NCBI RefSeq assembly: GCF_035605935.1
Contig: NZ_DATNGK010000289.1
Location: 1-48,107 of the forward strand
Length of the DNA: 48,107 nt
Direction: 5' to 3'
From: Actinocrinis sp035605935
GTDB lineage: Bacteria > Actinomycetota > Actinomycetes > Streptomycetales > Catenulisporaceae
Part shown: one piece after another, positions 43,426-48,107 of the stretch
How positions within the stretch are numbered: the stretch's first letter is position 1
Layout of the letters: each line of letters begins with the position of its first letter
The notes under the pieces: model-generated
What the model was told of the DNA's origin: nothing
Databases searched by the model: none
The model's input: only the letters and a program-made list of their open reading frames with translations
Program-made: the position numbers and the translations under genes

Positions 43426-43462
43426 CGCGTTCGCCCGGCCCCGCCACGGTCGGGCGAACGCG
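43426..43462. terminator. Terminator after the G1 peptidase
   Basis: CGCGTTCGCCCG and CGGGCGAACGCG form a perfect 12-bp stem around 13 bases, 28 bases past the peptidase stop. Confidence 0.88.
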
Positions 43463-43550
43463 GCGGCGTATTGACCGGAGTTCGCGTCCCATGGCCCTCC
43501 TCCGCCAGGATGGAGGGGACGATTCGGGCATCGAAGGGACGCGGGAGCGG

Positions 43551-45341
43551 ATGGCAGCGAGCACGACGGAGCGCTCGACCGGCCGCAAAGGCCCCGTCGC
43601 CGCCTCGGCGGAGGGCAAGGGCCTGTTCCATGGCAGGCTGCGCAAGCCATCCATGACTTATGCGGTCTGGTATCTGCGTATCGCCGCTTGGCTGAATCTG
43701 CTTGGCGCGATCTTCGTGTCCTTCGGCAACACGGTCCGGCAGCACAACTCGGGCGACTTCTTCACCCCTTATTCCGTGACGGCGGGGTACTCCGCGGCGG
43801 CCTTCACCGCCTTCCTCGCGATCACGCTGGGCCGCCGCAAACGCGCCGCGTGGATCTTCAATCTGATCCTGTTGACGCCGACCGCCGCGCTCTACATCTA
43901 CGCGCTCTTCTTCCCTGAGTTCCGCGACCACGCGTTCAACTGGTTCTCCGCAGCGGTCACCACGCTGCTCTGGCTGGCGCTGCTGTTCGGTCGCCGCGAG
44001 TTCTACGCGAAGGGCGACCGGAACAATCCGAAGCTGGCTGCGGGGGTGCTGCTCGGCGGCGCGGCGGTCTCGGTGGCGATCGGCGTGCTGCTGGTCACCG
44101 CTTTCGGCGCGATCGGCCAATCCAGCCTGGCCGATAGGGCCAAGTTCACGCTGGCCCGGGTTGCCACGCTCGCGGGGGACGACGAGGTGCCGAACGGCCT
44201 GGTCGTACCGCACTGGGTCGGCATCATCATCAACCTGATGAGCCTGGTGCTGTTCCTGCTGGTGCTCTACGCGCTGTTCCGCTCCCCGCGCGGCCGCTGG
44301 CGGCACTCGCCCGAGGATGAGGAGCGGTTGCGCGCGCTGCTCGACAAGAACGGCGATCGCGACTCGCTCGGGTACTTCGCGCTGCGCCGCGATAAGGCAG
44401 TCGTCTTCTCGCCCACGGGCAAGGCGGCGGTTGCTTACCGCGTCGTCGCTGGCGTATCGCTGGCCTCGGGTGATCCACTCGGCGACCCCGAGGCGTGGCC
44501 GGGTGCCATCGACGCGTGGCTCAACGAGGCGTATCAGCACGCATGGACGCCCGCGGTGGCCGGGGCCAGTGAGGAAGGCGGCACGATCTTCCAGCGGCAT
44601 GGCCTGACCGCACTCGAGCTCGGCGATGAGGCGGTCGTCGAGGTCGCGGACTTCACCCTCGACGGCCGGGCGATGCGTGTAGTTCGGCAGGCGTATAACC
44701 GGGTCAAGCGCGGCGGGTACACAGTACGTATCCGCCGGCACGAGGACATCGAGCCGGACGAGTTCGCGGCGCTGATCAAGGCGGCGGACCAGTGGCGGTA
44801 CGGGGCGAGCGAGCGCGGTTTCTCCATGGCGCTCGGCCGATTGGGCGATCCTTCGGACGGGCGTTGCGTCATGGTCGAGTGCCATGACTTCGAGGGCCGG
44901 CTGTGCGCGCTGCTGTCCTACGTGCCCTGGGGACGCAACGGCCTGTCGCTGGACCTAATGCGGCGCGACAAGGCGTCCGACAACGGCGTTATCGAGTACA
45001 TGGTCATCGAGTTGATCCTTCGGGCCGCCGAGGTCGGCGTGGAGCGAATGTCGCTGAACTTCGCCATGTTCCGCGCGGTCTTCGAGCGCGGCTCCCGGCT
45101 CGGCGCCGGGCCGGTGCTGCGGTTGTGGCGCGCGGTGCTGCTGTTCTTCTCCCGCTGGTGGCAGATCGAGTCCCTCTATCGGGCCAATGCGAAGTATCGT
45201 CCGATTTGGGAACCGCGATTCGTGCTCTATCGGCGTTCGTCGGATCTACCGCGCATCGGCGTCGCCTACGCGCACGCCGAGGGGTTCCTGGAGTTGCCAT
45301 CGCTGTCGCCGCGTAAACGGCAAGCCTTGCCCTTGCCCTAA
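43551..45341 (+). CDS. MprF-like phosphatidylglycerol lysyltransferase-domain membrane protein, 596 aa
   Basis: Residues about 35-255 hold roughly seven helices (SMTYAVWYLRIAAWLNLLGAIFVSF, then AAWIFNLILLTPTAALYIYALFF, and VGIIINLMSLVLFLLVLYALF). The C-terminal half (275-590) is the DUF2156/LPG-synthase C-terminal domain: DSLGYFALRRDKAVVFSPTGKAAVAYRVVAGVSLASGDPLGD, KRGGYTVRIRRHED, GLSLDLMRRDKASDNGVIEYMV, and RMSLNFAMFRAVFERG. This plan matches the MprF half of mycobacterial LysX, which adds lysine to phosphatidylglycerol, but no lysyl-tRNA synthetase domain follows. ATG 43551 follows GGGAG. Amino acid donor and lipid are not predictable. Confidence 0.88.
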   Translation: MAASTTERSTGRKGPVAASAEGKGLFHGRLRKPSMTYAVWYLRIAAWLNLLGAIFVSFGNTVRQHNSGDFFTPYSVTAGYSAAAFTAFLAITLGRRKRAAWIFNLILLTPTAALYIYALFFPEFRDHAFNWFSAAVTTLLWLALLFGRREFYAKGDRNNPKLAAGVLLGGAAVSVAIGVLLVTAFGAIGQSSLADRAKFTLARVATLAGDDEVPNGLVVPHWVGIIINLMSLVLFLLVLYALFRSPRGRWRHSPEDEERLRALLDKNGDRDSLGYFALRRDKAVVFSPTGKAAVAYRVVAGVSLASGDPLGDPEAWPGAIDAWLNEAYQHAWTPAVAGASEEGGTIFQRHGLTALELGDEAVVEVADFTLDGRAMRVVRQAYNRVKRGGYTVRIRRHEDIEPDEFAALIKAADQWRYGASERGFSMALGRLGDPSDGRCVMVECHDFEGRLCALLSYVPWGRNGLSLDLMRRDKASDNGVIEYMVIELILRAAEVGVERMSLNFAMFRAVFERGSRLGAGPVLRLWRAVLLFFSRWWQIESLYRANAKYRPIWEPRFVLYRRSSDLPRIGVAYAHAEGFLELPSLSPRKRQALPLP

Positions 45342-45430
45342 CACGGCGCAGCGCCACCTATCGCGTCTCACGCATCCTGATGGCGCACTTGGCTTCTCCC
45401 CCTCCGGTCAAACCAGGATCCACCCTGGCC

Positions 45431-45444
45431 CAACCCGCGGGTTG
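45431..45444. promoter_or_regulatory. Perfect 14-bp palindrome upstream of the kinase operon
   Basis: CAACCCGCGGGTTG is a perfect palindrome 90 bases after the MprF-like stop and 89 bases before the next start. It could be a short hairpin or an operator for the downstream operon; I cannot tell which. Confidence 0.5.
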
Positions 45445-45532
45445 ATCCCGCGACGCGCCTGGTTGCCTAGGTTCGAGCTGTACCTCAACAGACCTCGAAA
45501 TGCCCGCGGCAAAGCGGGGGGCGGGAGCGGAA

Positions 45533-46030
45533 ATGAGCTCGGGAATCACCATCATCCAAGCGCTGATCGTCGTCGCGGTGCTCGTCCTGGTCATCGGCCG
45601 CCGGTTCGCGCCGCACCCGATCAACGGCGACCGGCGGCGCTGGCGACTGCCGATCATCTTGGTCGTGGTCGGCATAGCGAGCCTGGTCCAATTGCGCCAC
45701 CAGACCCCGCCGGTCACCGTGAACGGCACGGACCTGGCGTTCTTGATCGCCGGCGGCCTGATCTCGGCGGTCCTCGGCGCGCTGCGCGGCTTCACTGTCC
45801 GTATCTACAGCCAGGGCGGTCAGCTGATGCAGCGGTACTCCATCGCCACCGCGGCGCTGTGGATCGGGACGATCGCGGTGCGCCTCGGCATGGACGTGGC
45901 AGCGCCTTCCCTCGGCGTCGCCAAGGCCGTGGCCTCGGCCAGCCTGCTGCTGATGTTCGGCGTCTCGCTGCTTGGCGAGTCGCTGGCGGTCACCGCGCGC
46001 ACCGGCGGTCGCCCGGCCCGCGCGGCGTGA
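45533..46030 (+). CDS. DUF1453/CcdC-like membrane protein, 165 aa
   Basis: Five or so hydrophobic segments: IIQALIVVAVLVLVIGRRF, RLPIILVVVGIASLVQL, TDLAFLIAGGLISAVLGALRG, SIATAALWIGTIAVRLGMDV and ASLLLMFGVSLLGESLAV. The GALRGFTVRIYSQGGQLMQRYS motif is shared with the DUF1453 (CcdC-like) family. ATG 45533 follows GGGAG. It is 12 bases upstream of the histidine kinase, so it is probably co-transcribed with it and may sense or report membrane state. The function is otherwise unknown. Confidence 0.75.
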   Translation: MSSGITIIQALIVVAVLVLVIGRRFAPHPINGDRRRWRLPIILVVVGIASLVQLRHQTPPVTVNGTDLAFLIAGGLISAVLGALRGFTVRIYSQGGQLMQRYSIATAALWIGTIAVRLGMDVAAPSLGVAKAVASASLLLMFGVSLLGESLAVTARTGGRPARAA

Positions 46031-46042
46031 ACGGAGCCCGCA

Positions 46043-47293
46043 ATGCTCTTCGCTGATCAGCCCACAGGTAATACCGTTTGCGACGTGATCGACTGGACCG
46101 ACAAGTGGAACGCCGACCCGCGGCTGCTGCCCGCGCGGTACCGCGTGTTCCCCGGCCGGTTGGTGGCACTCGGCTTCATCACCTGGGGCGTGCTGACCGA
46201 GCGGCATCACATCGCGTTCAGCGGCAGCGGCATCGGCCTGCTCGCCCTGATCCTCCTGGCGATCTGCTGCGCGGGCTGGATCATCTGGTCAGCCGGAGTC
46301 AGCGTCGCGCCGCAGCGGATCGGCGAGCGAGCCGTCATCGTGGCGCTTTGCACGTCCGGGGCGGCCGGCGCGGTGCTGACCGCGCTCAACATGCCGTCTG
46401 TGGCAATCGCATTCCCGGCAGCGGCGACGCTGTCCGTCGCGATGCGCTTCTGCGTGCGAACTTCGGTGCGTGCGTTTGCCGCGTTCAGCGTGATCATGTT
46501 CTGCACGGCTGCGGTAGCCGGGACGAACCTCGGTACCGCAGCCGGATATGTCTGCGTCCTGTTCGGCTTCTACGGTCTGGGCCTCGGCCGATACGCGCAG
46601 CTTCAGCGAGCCAACACCGCCGAGAAGCTGCTGGCTGAAACCCGGCGAGCCAACACCGAGGAGGCGCACGCTGCGGCGCTGGCCGAACGTAGCCGGATCG
46701 CGCGTGAGATCCACGATGTGCTCGCGCACTCGCTCTCCGCGTTGACCGTTCAGTTGGAGGCCGCTGACGCCCTACTCAGCAGCGGTACCAACCCGGATAA
46801 GGCACACAACTATGTGATCACCGCGCGCCGCATCGCACGCGAGGGGCTGACAGAGACCCGCCGAGCGATCGCGGCGCTGCGTGAGGACACCCCACCGTTG
46901 CGCAGCCTGCTGCACGGGTTGGCCGAGACGTATGAATCGGATACCGGTGCCGCGGCCACAGTCATCGCGGACTGCGAACCCGCCAATCTTCAGCCTGACG
47001 CGGCACTCGCGCTGTACCGCACCGCGCAGGAGTCGTTGACGAACGCCCGCAAGCACGCCCCGGGCGCGCCCATCGAACTGGCCCTTGCCTGTACCGAGTC
47101 GGCCACCGAGCTGACCGTGACGAACACGGCAGCGACCTCGCCGATCACCGCCCTTGCCTCCTCGGGCGGCGGGTATGGCCTCGCCGGATTGAAGGAACGC
47201 GCCGAGCTAGCCGGCGGCACCTTCGAAGCGGGGCCGTGCGGGGACGGTTGGCGTGTGAGCCTGCGCATCCCGGCTCGTCCCGCGCGGCTCTAA
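46043..47293 (+). CDS. Membrane sensor histidine kinase, HisKA_3 (NarL-partner) type, 416 aa
   Basis: The N-terminal sensor (residues 38-182) has about six membrane helices with almost no outside loops, so it probably senses the membrane itself. A coiled linker (LQRANTAEKLLAETRRANTEE) leads to the phospho-acceptor motif RSRIAREIHDVLAHSLSALT, with His224. The ATPase domain has ALYRTAQESLTNARKHA (N-box) and GGGYGLAGLKERAELAGG (G-box). GGAG precedes the ATG at six bases. It stands 12 bases after the DUF1453-like gene and nine before its response regulator, so the three form one operon. Confidence 0.94.
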   Translation: MLFADQPTGNTVCDVIDWTDKWNADPRLLPARYRVFPGRLVALGFITWGVLTERHHIAFSGSGIGLLALILLAICCAGWIIWSAGVSVAPQRIGERAVIVALCTSGAAGAVLTALNMPSVAIAFPAAATLSVAMRFCVRTSVRAFAAFSVIMFCTAAVAGTNLGTAAGYVCVLFGFYGLGLGRYAQLQRANTAEKLLAETRRANTEEAHAAALAERSRIAREIHDVLAHSLSALTVQLEAADALLSSGTNPDKAHNYVITARRIAREGLTETRRAIAALREDTPPLRSLLHGLAETYESDTGAAATVIADCEPANLQPDAALALYRTAQESLTNARKHAPGAPIELALACTESATELTVTNTAATSPITALASSGGGYGLAGLKERAELAGGTFEAGPCGDGWRVSLRIPARPARL

Positions 47294-47302
47294 TCTTGGA
47301 GC

Positions 47303-47998
47303 GTGAACTCTGCTGGTCTCGTGAGCCCTGGTTCTGACAAGGTCCCGGTCCGTGTTCTTGTCGGCGACGATCAAGCCGCGGTACGGGACGGACTGGTCAC
47401 GCTGCTGGATCTCGATCCGCAGATCACGGTGGTGGCTGAGGCGGCGGACGGCAAGCAGGCGCTCGACGCCGTCGCGTCCACGGACCCTGATGTGGCGCTG
47501 ATGGACCTGCACATGCCGGTCATGGACGGCATCGAGGCAACGGCGCGGATCACCGCACAACACCCGCGCACGAAGGTCGTCGTGCTGACCACCTACGCCG
47601 ACGACGTCTCGATCCATGGCGCGCTGCAAGCCGGCGCGCTCGGCTATCTGACCAAGGATTCCGGCCGCGAAGACATCGCGCGCGCCGTGCTCGCGGCCGC
47701 CGCAGGCCAGTCCGTTCTCGACGGCGAGATCCAACGCAGGCTGGTGTCAGCAGCGACAGCCACTCGACCGGTGGCGGTCCCTGATGCCGCAGCTCCGACT
47801 CCAGATAACCTGACGGTGCGTGAGGTGGAAGTGCTCCGCTTGATAGCGGCGGGCCGCTCTAACGTGCAGATCGCTGCCGAACTGTTCGTGTCTGAAGCGA
47901 CGGTGAAGACACATATCAACCACCTGTTCGCGAAAACCGGCGCGCGGGACCGCGCGCAAGCCGTGCGCTACGCATACCGGCACGGTCTCGTGCGTTAG
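47303..47998 (+). CDS. NarL/FixJ-family response regulator, 231 aa
   Basis: The receiver domain has the acidic pair D22/D23 (VGDDQAAVRDGL), phospho-acceptor D68 (VALMDLHMPVMDG), a Thr in VVLTTYAD and Lys in YLTKDSG. A linker (TATRPVAVPDAAAPTPDN) joins the C-terminal LuxR-type helix-turn-helix: LTVREVEVLRLIAAGRSNVQ, IAAELFVSEATVKTHINHLF. The usual length matches NarL-type regulators. GTG 47303 is used with GGAG just before it; GTG 47321 is a possible later start. It is directly coupled with the histidine kinase, and a hairpin follows its stop. Confidence 0.94.
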   Translation: MNSAGLVSPGSDKVPVRVLVGDDQAAVRDGLVTLLDLDPQITVVAEAADGKQALDAVASTDPDVALMDLHMPVMDGIEATARITAQHPRTKVVVLTTYADDVSIHGALQAGALGYLTKDSGREDIARAVLAAAAGQSVLDGEIQRRLVSAATATRPVAVPDAAAPTPDNLTVREVEVLRLIAAGRSNVQIAAELFVSEATVKTHINHLFAKTGARDRAQAVRYAYRHGLVR

Positions 47999-48006
47999 AG
48001 GGCGTC

Positions 48007-48025
48007 TGATCCCATTTTGGGGTCA
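48007..48025. terminator. Terminator after the response regulator
   Basis: TGATCCCA and TGGGGTCA pair (one G-T pair) around TTT, eight bases past the regulator stop. The remaining 80 bases to the window end show nothing else. Confidence 0.55.
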
Positions 48026-48107
48026 ACCGTCACGCACTATCAGCGGCGGTTTGCCGCAATTGTCGGGTACGGCACAGCGAATCGGCCAAGCGGCGGGCCT
48101 GGCAAGG

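Overview
The window is high-GC DNA with strong G/C third-position bias, GTG/TTG starts and typical actinobacterial families (mycothiol-type enzyme, F420-type luciferase-like oxidoreductase, DUF3145, PucR-type regulator, Pkn-type kinase). It looks like a chromosomal segment of a filamentous soil actinomycete. A secreted G1 glutamic peptidase (an acid-active family) and a CBM2-GH48 cellulase fit an acid-tolerant, plant-polymer-degrading relative of Catenulispora, Actinospica or Streptacidiphilus. The genus is inference; no rRNA gene is present.

Layout. 1-2370 is gene-poor, with a few small unknown genes and a DUF6884-like protein. 2371-4703 is a YtrA-type GntR/ABC-export operon (regulator, ATPase, permease, all joined by 4-nt overlaps) behind a near-perfect palindromic operator. 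4711-5139 holds a dead isochorismatase fragment and a 24-bp tandem repeat. 5140-9355 has a mycothiol-type DinB/MDMPI enzyme, a small membrane protein, a membrane Ser/Thr kinase translationally coupled to a one-pass membrane partner with a similar extracytoplasmic domain, and a 55-residue membrane microprotein. 9592-19509 is carbohydrate/redox: a GH36 alpha-galactosidase, a ferric-reductase-like flavocytochrome with 13-residue repeats, a CBM2-GH48 cellulase, a LacI/CebR-type regulator with GAGCGCTC operators before both itself and the cellulase, and a lipoprotein. 19739-32310 is two consecutive oligopeptide-type ABC importer operons on the minus strand, each with a strong hairpin right after its binding-protein gene. 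32853-38739 (plus strand) has a geranylgeranyl-reductase-family flavoprotein, a PucR-type regulator, trehalose-6-phosphate phosphatase, a small unknown protein and a DUF2079 membrane protein. 38829-42362 (minus) has DUF3145, a small membrane protein, a CDF zinc-type exporter with a Zur-like box, and an F420-type oxidoreductase. 42613-47998 (plus) has the G1 peptidase, an MprF-like phosphatidylglycerol lysyltransferase-type protein without a LysRS domain, and a DUF1453-like membrane protein, histidine kinase and NarL-type response regulator in one operon.

How the parts may work together: the LacI regulator probably represses the GH48 gene and itself until cello-oligosaccharides appear. The MprF-like protein next to the DUF1453-like/kinase/regulator operon suggests an envelope-stress module. 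The kinase, its membrane partner and the nearby microprotein are the best candidate here for an uncharacterised signalling unit. No CRISPR array, tRNA, rRNA, intact insertion sequence or phage gene was recognised. All assignments come from reading motifs by eye; no database search was run.
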